Notes: generated from the sequence alone by a model not told the origin. 64,000 bases of DNA from JAAAOZ01 sp964496595 (GCA_964496595.1 CAZCAI010000006.1:5555-69554); one strand, 5' to 3'; shown: positions 20,401-31,171, counted from the first letter of the stretch. Made by a program: numbers and translations.

Positions 20401-23400
20401 CGGCGGCGGTCTCTACAACTACAGCGATGCCACATTGGTGAACGTGGTCTTTAGCGGCAATGAGGCCACCAACACGATGGCCAACGGGCGGGGCGGGGGT
20501 CTATATAGCGAGGCCACGTCCACATGGCCGTCAGTGGACTTGAGCCACCCGACCTTGACCAACGTGACCTTCAGCGGTAACGAGGCCGCCGGCGGCGGCA
20601 GCGCGATCTATAACAACCAGAGCAACGCCACCATCCAGAACAGCATCGTGTGGGGCAACGGCGGCACGACTATTGCCAACATCTCCAGCACCATCACTGT
20701 GACCTACAGCCTGATCGAGGGCGGCTGGACGGGCGCGGGCAACTTGGACGCCGATCCGCGCTTCCGCCGCGCGCCTTCGCCCGGCCCGGATACGACGTGG
20801 GGCACCGCCGACGATGACTACGGCGACCTGAGCCTGCTGACCAGTTCGCCCGCGCTGGATGCCGGGGACAACACCGCTCTTCCCACCGACACGTTGGACC
20901 TGGACGGCGACGGCATCGTCACCGAGACGCTGCCGCTCGATCTGGCGGGCGCCGAACGCCGGATTGACGTGGCGGCGCCCGACACCGGCAACGGCAGTGC
21001 GCCGCTCGTCGATATGGGCGCGTATGAGTTGGCCCCGATGGACCTGGCGCTGACCAAATCGGTCACGCCGATGGGGCCAAACCTGGGCGATCCCCTTACC
21101 TACACCATCGCCTTCTCCAACCTTGGCGTCTTGACGCCCACGGCCAACTGCGTCATCACCGATACGTTCCCCACGGCGCAGGTCATCAGCACGACCGTCA
21201 TCAGCAGCGGCGTCCCCCTTACCCCGACCGCCACGCTCTACGTCTGGGAGATGGCGCCGCTCGCGCCGGGAGAGGGCGGCGTCATCACCATCACCGGCGT
21301 CGTCAGCCCTGGCCTGACCGAGGGCGCGATTTTCACCAATACCGCCGTTATCGACGCCATTACCGGCACGCTCGGCGATGATGATGTGACCAACAACAGC
21401 GACGCGGCCATGGTCGCCGTGAGCAACCTGCCGCCGGTCGCTGCCAGCGATACCTACACGACAGACGAGGATGTGCCGCTGATCGTGCCGGCGCCCGGCG
21501 TGCTGGGCAACGATAGCGACGCCAACGACGACCCGCTCGCGGCGGTGCTGGACACAGCGCCGTCCAGTGGGGAACTAACGCTGCGCAGCAATGGCGCCGC
21601 CGCAGGCGCATTTACCTACACCGCGCCGCTCGATTTCAACGGCGTGGTCAGTTTCACCTACCACGCCTCCGACGGGGCGGCGACCTCGGACAGCGTCGTC
21701 GTCACCATCACCATCACGCCCGTGCCTGACGATCCCCGGGCCTCCGACGTGGCCCTGTCCACGCTGGAGGATACGCCGCTCGCCATTCCCATCATCCCGG
21801 ACTATGCCTACGATCCCGATGGCGAATCGCTGACCATCGCGGCGGTGGGCGCCCCCGCGCACGGCGCAGCGACCATCACCGACCCCTCGTCCACCATCGT
21901 CTACACCCCGTCCTCCCACTACGTCGGCACGGATGCCTTCACCTACACCGTGCGCGACACCGGTGGAGCATCCGCGACGGCGGCGATCACCATCACCGTG
22001 ACCGAGGTGAATTATCCGCCGGAGACCTCGGATCTGGCAGTAGAGGCGCCGATGGACACGCCGGTCACTATCCCTGTAATGGATTACGTCAGCGACCCCG
22101 ACGACGACCCGCTCACGCTCACCCTGCGCAGCGCGCCCCAATATGGCGCTGCCACGGTAGTCAGCCCCACCAGCCCCCACGCCAGCATCATCTACACGCC
22201 GACGCCGGGCTTCCGCCGCATCGACGACTTCACCTACCGCGTGCAGGATCCCGGAGGGCTGAGCACCGAGGGGAGGGTCGAAGTGCGCATGGTGCCGCCG
22301 CCGCCCACCAGCACCATCGCTTACGTGGGGACCGACAAAGGGCTGCTGATCCTGGACACGCGAGAGCCAGCCGAACCGCAATACGTGGGCTTCTACGCGA
22401 TGCCCAGGGAGGCCGGAAAGGTATCCGTTGCGGGCAACTACGCCTACGTGGGGGCGGGCGCCGACGGGCTGCACGTGGTGGACGTGACCACGCCCACCCA
22501 CCCGGTGAGCGTGACCGTATACCGCGCCAACATCGGGCACGTGAAGGACCTGGTCATCCCCGACAGCGGCAGCCCGGGCTATCCCTACGCCTACGTCGCC
22601 GACGCCTCCGGCAAGCTGCACGTGTTGGACGTCTCCGATCCCGCCCATCCCCAGGCCGTGAGCAGTCTTGACCTGCCGGGCTCCCCCCAAAACCTGGCCC
22701 TCTTCGAAGGCGCCGACGGCCGTCACTACGCTTACGTACCCGCCGGTTATGGGGATTTGCAGATCGTGGACGTCTCCGACCCAGCCAACCCGCAACGTCT
22801 CGCCCCGGCGTTGACAGACTGGCGTCACGGTTGGGCGAGCGACGTCGTGGTCGCCGGGCAACGCGCCTACGTCGTGCGGGCGCTGATCTTCAATGGGACC
22901 GCCACGAACTTCCTGACCCACCTCGACATCTCTGACCCCACGCATCCAATCGTCGCAAAGGATGACTACTTCAGCGGTGACAGTCGCGACATGGCGCTCA
23001 GCGGCGCCCCGGCGCTGGACCCCGATGCCTACGTCTACAAGGCCTCGGGCGAGCGGGGGCTGGTCGTCACGAAACTGTCGGGGAACGCGCAGACGGCGAC
23101 AGCGTGTGATAGCGCCGGCAACTGCACCACCGTAGATGTTCAACAGATGACCGGGCTTCGCGCAACTGGGCCAAGCGCGGCCCAGTCCTCATCCTCAATC
23201 AGCGCTCTTGACTTCTTCAACGCGCCCTCAGTGCTGGATACCGCCGAACCGCTCTCCATCACGGTCGCGGCGGAGAGCGCGGCGACCACGACGTTGCAAT
23301 CATTGACCGTCAACCTGGACGAGACCCCCATCTACACCCAGACCTGGGCCTCCGGCGCGGTCACATCGGCGCTTGAGTCGTTCGTCTGGACGCCGGGCAG

Positions 23401-26400
23401 CGATGGGCTGCACGTCTTCCAGGCCTACGCAACCGCTTGGGATGGGGCGACGAACACGCGCGCGATCAGCGTCACGGTGGACACGCTGCCGCCGCAGATC
23501 GGTATCGGCTCGGAGGTGCTCACGAGCGCCCACTACTACGAGCCGCGCAACCTCGATCTCACCGGCGTCTTCACCGACGCGGGCGGCGTCACCGAGGTCA
23601 GTTGGCAGGCCGGGCGCGTGGACGGCCCATCCCTGCACGCGCCCCAACCCGCACTCCTCGACGGCCCTACCTGGCGCGGTCTATGGCAGCTCCCGCTCGG
23701 CGATCTACCCAATGGCGCGACCTACGTCATCACGGCGACGGCGCAGGACATCGTGGGGCGGCGCACGACGATCACCGGCGCTGTTTTGGTGGACGTGGTG
23801 GGGCCTGCGCCGGTAACGCCCACGCTTGAATGGGCCGGACAACCGCTCGCGCCGGGCGACGTGGTGCGGGCGCTCTCGCCCACGCTGCGCCTGACCTGGC
23901 CCGCCGCCGACGATAACAGCGGTGTGGCGCTGTACCGCGTGGGCTGGACGGAAATCGACGACCAGGGCCGGCTGATCACGGAGACGTGGCAGACGATCCT
24001 CCCGACGCAGACCTTGCAAGCCGCGTATCACCCCGGCGAAGCGCGCCAACTGCGCGTGCAGCTTGTCAGCCAAGACGCGCTCGGCAACGAGCGCTGGCAG
24101 CGTTGGGGCAGCGTCGTCGTGGATGCGCCGTTGACGCCGGATTACGCGCCACTGGGCGACCACGAGGGTCGCCCCTGGATGGATAATGGTTGTACATTGA
24201 TCGGCGGTGATCGGCGGGCAGCCTACGCTGCATCCGCCGGGGCCGCGATGGGCGCGGGACAGCAGTTGTACCTCACCTGGAGCGCGCAACCGACCGAGAC
24301 GGCGGGTCTTCGCATAAGCTGGACCGGCGCATCGTGGGATACCGATGGCGATCTCTTCATCTACTTGGACGTGCAAGACGCGCGCCATCCCGTCATCAGC
24401 GGGACGCTCACGACCTTCACACCCTATACGAGCAGCGCTGCTGTAACCCTGCCGACCGATCTGGCCGCCGACTATCTGGTCTGGGTGCGGGACGCCGAGA
24501 GCGCGCTTCTGATGGAATGGGCCGGGGATAAATGGGGCTACCGGGCCGCATTGACGCCGGAGGAACAGTACCAATTCGACGCCGCCCTCAACGGTGGGCA
24601 GACCGATCTCTTGTTGCCCTTCGAGACCATCAGCGTCACCCAGCCGGCCTCCGCCACGCTCGGCCTGGTAGCCTTCGCGGCGCAGGATGACGGCGCCGTG
24701 TGGGCCGCATTGCCCAACGCCAATCCGATTCACGATGCGGGCGCGGCTGGGACGTCGCTTCAACTGACGCACGCCTATCACTGGGATGCGCTCGGCGCGG
24801 GCGCTTGCCCCAACGGCAGCAACGGCAGCGCGACCGCCTACCGGGATTTTGAAGGGGTGAGCACGCTCGCGGCTGATCCGAATGGACGGGCTACCACGGC
24901 AACGACGCCGACCGTGACATCCGGCGTCGGCCTGACGCCCGTCGGCGACGGGCAGACGATCCCCTACACCTTCACCTACCGCAATCGAGGCACGGTCACG
25001 GCCACCGGGCTGCTGCTCGATCTCGCCGCCTCCGGCGCGCTGCGGCTGACCGGCGGCCACCAGCTCACCATCGACGACGTCGCGCCCGGCGAGGAGACCA
25101 CGCTGCGCTTCGATGGCGTCGTCGATACGGCGCTCGGCGGGGAGCAGGCCGTCGTGGCGGCGCGGGTCAGGCCTGCCGCCGATCCCTCCGGGCCGCCGTT
25201 GGATCAACGCTGGCTCGCCCATCCCGTGGACGATGATCCGCCGGTCTTTTTCGGCCTGCAACAGCCGGGGTATCTCGTCGGCGCGAGGGAGGTGCGCCTG
25301 CGTGGGTACGCCCACGATGCCAGCGGCGTGACCGAGATGCAGATCGAGATCCGCCCATCCGAAGGCGGCGGGGCGACCGAATCACTCACCTGCTCGGATG
25401 CACAGCCGTACGATGGACGCTGGGCCTGCGCGTGGAACGCAAGCAGGTTCAGCGATGGCGCCGAGGTGGAGGTGCGGCTCCGCGCCGTGGACGGCTTCGG
25501 TCAAATCAGCGCGTGGAGCGCGTGGCAACCCCTGCGGGTGGACGCCGCGCCGCCAGCGGTCACGCTGGACGCCGCCGCCACCAGCGTCATCTCCGGCAGC
25601 CTGGTGCGCGAAAGTGCCTTCACCTTAGTCGGTGACGTGACGGATCAAGGCGGCGTGGATGCGGTGCAGGTCTGCGCGGATCACGGCGCGTGCGAGCAGG
25701 CGGTCGTTGCGCCGGAGAACACCCTCTCCGCCGTGACGGTGGAGGATGCGCCGCCGGATACAGTTCCCATTGACGCCAGCATCGCGTGCGGCGGGGCTGA
25801 AATGACCCGCACCTTCTGGATCAGCGAGAGCTTCCCCGTCGGCCAGATCGGCCTGGGCCTGAACATCGCCCACGAGCAACGCGACGATCTCGTGGCGACG
25901 CTGGCATCGCCCGCCGGGACACGGGTGCAGGTGCTGGGCGGCGACGGCGATCCCACCACGGCCTATGCCAACTACGCCATCTTCCTGGACGATACCGCCT
26001 CGGCAGGGTTGTTCGACGCGCGGGGCGACGACGCGCTGTCCCCGATCTACGGGCAGGAAGCGCGGCCCTATCAGCCGCTGGCGGCCTTCCGGGGCGAGGA
26101 TGCGGCGGGCGCGTGGACATTGCATATCTGCGACGAGAACCCCACGACCAACGACGGCGCCTATCAACGCGGGCGATTGATGCTGACGCCGCGTCATGGC
26201 GCGGCCACAGCGGGCCGGTGGACGTACCGGGCCTCGACGGGCGAGGTACCGCTGGATTACGAGCGGCGCACGTTCACAGTCAGCGCCGAGGATGTCGTCG
26301 GCAACCGCAGCCGCGATCCCGAAACCGGCACGCTGATCTGGGATCATACGGCGCAACTCAGCGTCTGGGTAGACAACGTCGCGCCAGTCGTCACCATGAC

Positions 26401-26779
26401 CGGCGCCATCACGCGGCCCGGGGCGCTGATCGACGTTGAACTGGGGGAGATGGCGACCGTCCTGAGCGGCACGGTCAGCGACGGCGGGCCGACCACCGAA
26501 GTCTTCGTTCACCTCCAGACGCCGACGGGCGAGATTCACAAGCGGCAGGCGGCGCGCGAGGGCGACCGCTGGTGGTTCGATTTGCGGCCGCTGATCAACG
26601 GGCAATACACGCTGTGGGTCAACGCCCGCGATCTGGCGGGCAACGTCGCCAGCGTCGGCCCCTTCCAGATGACGACCGTGCGGTACCTCTATGCTCCGGT
26701 GGTGCTCAACAATTTCTCGTCGGGTACACCGCAACCACAATCGTATCTCTACCTGCCGCTGGTGATGCGCGAGCCATAG
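8475..26779 (+). CDS. giant secreted multidomain surface protein (6,049 residues after gap closure)
   Basis: The frame is interrupted only by 100 N at 19780-19879. The 55 bases before the gap (19725-19779) are identical to the 55 after it (19880-19934), and collapsing them restores one frame: 3,750 codons plus 2,299. The start has AGGAGG seven bases upstream. Approximate residues: signal peptide 1-27; LppX-like domain 28-285; two membrane helices 299-340; thrombospondin type 3 calcium repeats (DTDGDGLSD) 419-556; hydrophobic helices 1228-1381; a second calcium-repeat array 1614-1739; LamG domains 1847-2709 (four) and 3129-3452; LVIVD propeller start 3613-3656; beta-helix 3694-4138; DUF11 4138-4264; cadherin-like repeats to 4558; rest of the propeller 4561-4818; Ig-like domains; proprotein-convertase P-domain 5711-5861; tail [11 protein letters not shown]. 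No catalytic domain recognised. Probably adhesion or surface architecture. Confidence 0.88.
19780..19879. other. artefactual scaffold gap (100 N)
   Basis: Flanked by an identical 55-bp sequence that starts exactly at the first base after the gap and ends exactly at the last base before it. This is the signature of two contigs overlapping by one assembly k-mer. The reading frame is preserved when one copy is removed, so nothing is likely to be missing. Confidence 0.9.
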
Positions 26780-26909
26780 CGCGAGAGAAGAGCTATAGGA
26801 TAGTGCGCGTCACGTACACGCTGATCTTCATTTTTCTGTTATAATGATGGGGAGACTCACCTGAAATAACCTGTTTTTTACCAAGGGGCACAGAGAACAC
26901 AGAAATTTT

Positions 26910-27148
26910 GGGATGGTTCATTTTCCGGGACAATTAGCTTAACACCTGGTGTATTTTATGAAGTCCTACACCCGCAGTCCTACGCCCGCAGATAAATCGC
27001 GGGCTAAAAGCTCAAGTCGGCTAGAAGCCGACTAAAACACAAGACACTTCTCGGTGTTAAGTCGGCCTTCAGCCGACTTGAGCTTTCAGACGGGTAGTTC
27101 ACTGCCCGGCGAATCCGAGAAAGTGTCAACCTATTTCTCAACCATCCC
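26910..27148 (+). repeat. R4 element, copy 1
   Basis: Bounded by GGGATGGTTCA on the left and AACCATCCC on the right; the right end reads AAGTGTCAACCTATTT then AACCATCCC. The interior holds strong nested hairpins (AAGTCGGCTAGAAGCCGACT and a matching pair near 27062). A second copy with the same right end lies at 28853-29126. The rest of 26780-27701 holds the reversed R3 copy and degenerate CACAGAG-type repeats; no gene seen. Confidence 0.75.
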
Positions 27149-27370
27149 GAAATTTTAAATATCAAATTAATAAAGTTTAGTTTTTCCGGCTAAGAATTCA
27201 ATTTTATTAATTAGAATCTTAATTTTTTCTCATTGTCCTCAGTGTCTCAGTGCAGATTAAGCGAATGGAACAGATATATGCTCAGATAGATCAATTGACA
27301 CAGAGCTACGCAGAGAAATCCCCCTCCGCTACCCTTTCTTTATGACATCTTGTGACCAAATAGAAATTTC

Positions 27371-27476
27371 GTGACTGTTTAGTCTTGTGAGGTGCAACGC
27401 ACTTTTAGGCTTGTCGTCAGGCATATACTGCATGAGGTTTTGCCTTTCCTTCAGTTCAAGTGCGTTGCACCTTGGT
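27371..27476 (-). repeat. R3 inverted-repeat element, copy 2
   Basis: Reverse complement of the 8100-8205 element with the same 106-bp length and the conserved ends GGTGCAACGCACTT. It lies about 600 bp past the giant gene. A weaker relic of the family is at 42475-42675. Confidence 0.85.
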
Positions 27477-27701
27477 CTACTCATAGAACTAAACAGATAC
27501 GAAATTTCATCTGCTTTATCTGCTGAAAAGTTTCGAGAGGAGAACGAAGAACGACGATGAGATACAATATTTGTGGTGAAGAAATCGCCCACGTTCGTTA
27601 TATAACGCGCAAATCCTGTGGCCCTATGATCTCACGGCCAGGATTCGCTCAAGAACGTCCTGTCCCTGTAGCTACTTTTTCTCATACCTCTTTACTTCTT
27701 C

Positions 27702-28826
27702 ATGTCGATTAAGAAAAACCGTTTTTGGCTGATCCTGATCGTTGGCGCGGCGCTGATGCTGGTGTGGAGCGCGCTGTCCCTTTCGTGGGAAGACATCTTC
27801 TCGGCGGCGCCTGTATGGACGCCCACCCCCACCCGCACCGCGACGCCATTGCCGCCCACCTGTACCCCAACCGCATCGTTGACCCCCACACCCTCGGCCA
27901 CGCCGACGATGACGCCAACGCCGCTGCCTTCTCCCACCGCGACCGTCACGCCGTCGCCGACATCCACACCCTCGCCGACCATCACGCCGACACCCACGCT
28001 GCCGACCTTAGAAGCTGACGCGCCCGATGAGTTATCAGAATTAGCGACCGATCCGCACGCCTACCCTTTCCACCGGCGGCTCTTTGTGGGATTATACGGC
28101 ACCACCGGGCCGGGCTTAGGCATTCTGGGCACGGCCTCCGCGACCGACACGGTCACGATGACGCGCGAGGTAGCCGCCGATTATCAAGCGCTGCTCACCG
28201 ACACGCTCGTCATCCCCGGATTCCATATGGTGGTCACCATCGCGGATGCCTTCCCCAGCGAGGAAGGCCGGTACAGTCACCGCGTCAGCACGGACACCTT
28301 GCAGACGTGGATCGATGTCGCGCAGACGCATCAGATGTGGAGCGTGTTGGACATCCAGCCGGGACACAGCCCCATCACCGACGAGTTGGCCTTCGTCGAA
28401 CCGTTCGTGCGCCAACCCAACGTACATCTGGCCATCGACCCGGAGTTTGTGATGTCGGAGACCACGCGCATCCCCGGCCAACACATCGGCATGATGGATG
28501 GCGCGATGCTCAACCTCGTCCAGTTATGGCTCAATCGCATTGCGAAAGAGACCGGCGAGCGAAAGATGCTGGTCATTCACCAATTCGACGATCGGATGTT
28601 CACCGACAAAGCGGCGATCCATGATTATCATCTGGTAGAATTGGTATGGGATGCGGATGGCTTCGGCGGGCCATCCCCTAAGATCCAAGATTATGACCAA
28701 TACGCCGCTGAGCCGGGCTTCGAGCATGGCGGGTTCAAAATCTTCTACAATTACGACACCCCGGTGATGACGCCCGCGCAGGTGTTGAACTTAACGCCGC
28801 GCCCGATCTTTGTGATCTATCAATGA
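27702..28826 (+). CDS. secreted or membrane-anchored TIM-barrel-like protein with Thr/Pro linker
   Basis: 374 residues. A positively charged start and hydrophobic helix (WLILIVGAALMLVWSAL, about 9-25) is an uncleaved signal or anchor, followed by a roughly 60-residue Thr/Pro linker (TPTPTRTATP type) and a globular domain from about residue 115. The domain begins RRLFVGLYGTTGPGLGILG and contains VVTIADAFPSEEGRYSHR, LDIQPGHS, LAIDPEF and LVIHQFDDRM. These blocks match a conserved actinobacterial/Chloroflexi hypothetical family that I recall with YGHPG...LDLQPG...LALDPE...LHQF; the beta-alpha rhythm suggests a TIM barrel, perhaps glycosidase-like. No enzyme activity is claimed. No clear ribosome site precedes the ATG. 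The gene is bracketed by two R4 elements. Confidence 0.8.
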   Translation: MSIKKNRFWLILIVGAALMLVWSALSLSWEDIFSAAPVWTPTPTRTATPLPPTCTPTASLTPTPSATPTMTPTPLPSPTATVTPSPTSTPSPTITPTPTLPTLEADAPDELSELATDPHAYPFHRRLFVGLYGTTGPGLGILGTASATDTVTMTREVAADYQALLTDTLVIPGFHMVVTIADAFPSEEGRYSHRVSTDTLQTWIDVAQTHQMWSVLDIQPGHSPITDELAFVEPFVRQPNVHLAIDPEFVMSETTRIPGQHIGMMDGAMLNLVQLWLNRIAKETGERKMLVIHQFDDRMFTDKAAIHDYHLVELVWDADGFGGPSPKIQDYDQYAAEPGFEHGGFKIFYNYDTPVMTPAQVLNLTPRPIFVIYQ

Positions 28827-28852
28827 GCGGGGGCGCTTTACCTGCTTTTTTG

Positions 28853-29126
28853 GGGATGGTTCAAGAGATAGCAGAAATCGGTTTGCACTTTTATTTTGCG
28901 CAGAAGATTCCCATCTTTGAAAATAGATGCCTGGCGAATAAATTCGCGGCTACATCTACGAAACCGGCCTTCGCCGGTTAGAACTCAGTCGCCGCAGGGC
29001 GACTTCGCTAAGGCGTAGTACGCCCGGTGGCCGTGGTTTTTCTTTGACCCAACGGCCCGATGGCCGTGGGAACCGCCGGGCCTGGGACAACGCGAAAAAA
29101 GTGTCAACCTATTTGTGAACCATCCC
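28853..29126 (+). repeat. R4 element, copy 2
   Basis: Starts GGGATGGTTCA just after the stop of the preceding gene and ends AAGTGTCAACCTATTT...AACCATCCC like copy 1. The interior is hairpin-rich (CCGGCCTTCGCCGG, GTCGCCGCAGGGCGAC) and unlike copy 1, so only the ends define the family. Confidence 0.7.
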
Positions 29127-29235
29127 GTTTTTCGGATTGTGGAACTTCGTCCGACTTCCTCCGTATTAATTTATGTGCTAAAATAACATAAATTGGGGCC
29201 AGGATTAGATAATGACGCGCTGCGAGGTGAGGTTA

Positions 29236-29264
29236 TTGTCGATAATTAGATGAGAAGCTATAAA
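29236..29264 (+). promoter_or_regulatory. promoter of the coiled-coil/SPFH operon
   Basis: TTGTCG (29236-29241) and TATAAA (29259-29264) with a 17-bp spacer, about 50 bp before the first gene of the pair. Confidence 0.65.
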
Positions 29265-29311
29265 TTCTCTCAAAATCGGTCAACTATGACACTTACTTAG
29301 GAGGTAAAACG

Positions 29312-29836
29312 ATGAGCCTACTGGATCAAATCAAAGGTGATATGGCAGGCCTGGAAGAGACGATGGCTAATGTCATCCCAGGCTATAAGGGATACAAGCA
29401 AAAGGAATTGCGACGCGAGGCCGATAAGCTGTTGCGCGACACCTTAGCCGACCGGATGCGCACCGTCAAGACCCAACTCAATGGGTTGCAGAAAGAGCTG
29501 ATTAGCAACGGAAAGTTCGATCTGCTGGATGACGTAGAGAGCGCGGCGACCCAACTGCAAACGTTCATTGATCGCGTCCGAACTGCTTCTTATGGATACA
29601 GCGGACTGTTCGATGCGACGAAGGTGCAGGAAGAAGACCTGGATCGGCTCTACGAGTTCGATGCATACCTGATGGATTATGTGGAACGCATCGAGGCGGC
29701 CATTCAGAGCGCCTATGATAACATCGCCAGCGAGGAAGCGGAAGCCAAAATCCGAGAAATTCGCAATCTGGCGCGCGACGCCAATACCACGTTCGACCGG
29801 CGGCGCGAGTACATCAACGACGTCCAAAGTATATGA
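29312..29836 (+). CDS. helical protein encoded with an SPFH-domain protein
   Basis: 174 residues, almost wholly alpha-helical and charged, with heptad-like stretches (ELRREADKLLRDTLADRMRT, and the C-terminal EAEAKIREIRNLARD). No Cys, no signal peptide, no membrane segment. The start has AGGAGG eight bases upstream. Only 35 bp separate it from the SPFH gene, so the two are co-transcribed from the promoter at 29236. I do not recognise a named family; by position it may be an adaptor or assembly partner of the SPFH protein at the membrane, like PspA-type helical proteins in envelope-stress operons. That role is inference. Confidence 0.85.
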   Translation: MSLLDQIKGDMAGLEETMANVIPGYKGYKQKELRREADKLLRDTLADRMRTVKTQLNGLQKELISNGKFDLLDDVESAATQLQTFIDRVRTASYGYSGLFDATKVQEEDLDRLYEFDAYLMDYVERIEAAIQSAYDNIASEEAEAKIREIRNLARDANTTFDRRREYINDVQSI

Positions 29837-29871
29837 ATTTAGACAGAGCAAGAGCAAGGAGGTAAACACCT

Positions 29872-30849
29872 ATGGCTCGTGTTTTCGATATTATCGAATA
29901 TGTGGATGAGGATCGTCAAGAAATCGTTCATCGTTTCCCAGAGCGCGGCTCCGGCGACTTCCGCATCGGCAGTCAACTGATTGTCCGCGAAGGGCAAGCG
30001 GCGATTTTCTATCGAGATGGCAAGGCGTTGGATATCTTCGGCGCCGGGCGGCACACCCTGACGACGGCGAACATTCCGTTGTTGACCAACCTTGTCGGCA
30101 AGGCCTTCTCCGGCCGAACGCCGTTCAAGGCCGAGGTTTATTTTGTCACGACGCGCGAGTTGACGGATATGAAGTGGGGCACCCCACAGCCGATCACGAT
30201 CCCCGATCCCGTGCTGGGGATGGCGCGCGTCACCGGTTATGGCTCCTACGCCATTCAAGTCACCGATCCGCAACTCTTCGTCTCGAAGATCGTGGGCACG
30301 CAGAACCTCTACCGCACCCGCGATATCGAGGGCTTCTTCCGCAGCATCATCCTCACCAAGATCACCGATCTGATCGGCGAGATGGGCAAATCGATTATCC
30401 AGATGGCAGCCTTCGTCGAGGAGCTGGCGGCCGGCGTGCGCGCCAAAGCGAGCGAGGAGTTCGCGGCGCGCGGCATCACGCTCAACTCCTTCTACGTCGA
30501 GTCGCTCTCGCCCACCGAGGAGACGGCCAAAGCCATCGACGCGCGGTCCGCCATGGGCGCCATCGGCGATATGGGCAACTACGAGCAATACCAGCGCGCG
30601 CAGGCGCTCCGCGACGCGGCCAAGAATACCAGTGGCACAGCGGGTAATATGGCACAAATGGGGGCCGGCCTGGGATTGGGCGCAGCTTTCTTCCAGGGAC
30701 AACAGGGGCAGCAACAACAAGGGTCTCAAGGTGGAAAAGTGGAGGACCCCGTCCAGAAGCTCCAACAGCTTAAGGCGATGTTGGACGCCGAGTTGATCAG
30801 CCAAGAGGAGTACGACGCAAAAAAGTCGGATATTTTGAAGAGTATGTGA
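29872..30849 (+). CDS. SPFH-domain (virion core/YdjI-like) protein with C-terminal SHOCT
   Basis: 325 residues. Residues about 15-230 match the SPFH family related to YdjI: VREGQAAIFYRDGKALDIFGAGRHTL, then TNLVGKAFSGRTPFKAEVYFV and VTDPQLFVSKIVGTQ. A Gly/Gln-rich linker (GQQGQQQQGSQGG) leads to a SHOCT motif, VQKLQQLKAMLDAELISQEEYDAKKSDIL, at the C-terminus. SHOCT modules are short helical pairs common at the ends of oligomeric envelope proteins. Such SPFH proteins scaffold membrane microdomains and recruit partners under envelope stress. AGGAGG lies eight bases before the start. Family firm, role inferred. Confidence 0.92.
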   Translation: MARVFDIIEYVDEDRQEIVHRFPERGSGDFRIGSQLIVREGQAAIFYRDGKALDIFGAGRHTLTTANIPLLTNLVGKAFSGRTPFKAEVYFVTTRELTDMKWGTPQPITIPDPVLGMARVTGYGSYAIQVTDPQLFVSKIVGTQNLYRTRDIEGFFRSIILTKITDLIGEMGKSIIQMAAFVEELAAGVRAKASEEFAARGITLNSFYVESLSPTEETAKAIDARSAMGAIGDMGNYEQYQRAQALRDAAKNTSGTAGNMAQMGAGLGLGAAFFQGQQGQQQQGSQGGKVEDPVQKLQQLKAMLDAELISQEEYDAKKSDILKSM

Positions 30850-30886
30850 GGTGAAACCTCGCGAAGGTTGCGGTGAGGTAATGATT

Positions 30887-31140
30887 TAGTTCTACCTTCC
30901 GGGAAGCTGCAAATAGCCTGACATTGCGGGGAAACTGGCTTAACCAGGTAATTTGTTACTGTCACAAAGTCTTCGCCACTTGGCCCCCTGGCTCCGAGGG
31001 AATTGTCAAATCCCCGCCTAACCGCCGGATTTAGCAATCCGGCGAGAGCCTGGCACGACATGGCGAATACTTTGAGACACAAGCGTAATTTCAACTTGAG
31101 AAAACCCGTTCGTAGCTTCCCGGAAGGTTCAGGCAACTTT
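30887..31140 (+). repeat. diverged R2-like element carrying the 130-bp element
   Basis: TTAGTTCTACCTTCCGGGAA at the left resembles the R2 end TTAGTTCTAACCTTGCGAAG, and ACCTTCCGGGAAGCT is matched in inverted orientation near 31112-31127. The 130-bp element sits inside. This suggests repeated insertion into, or preference for, R2-type targets. Confidence 0.6.
30955..31084 (+). mobile_element. 130-bp MITE-like element, copy B, with 7-bp target duplication
   Basis: Same 130-bp length and ends as copy A, with only a few substitutions. It is flanked on both sides by GTAATTT, a 7-bp direct duplication, the same duplication length as copy A but of a different sequence. Confidence 0.9.
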
Positions 31141-31171
31141 CGCAAGAGTGTGTCATTGATTGGAATAGCAA

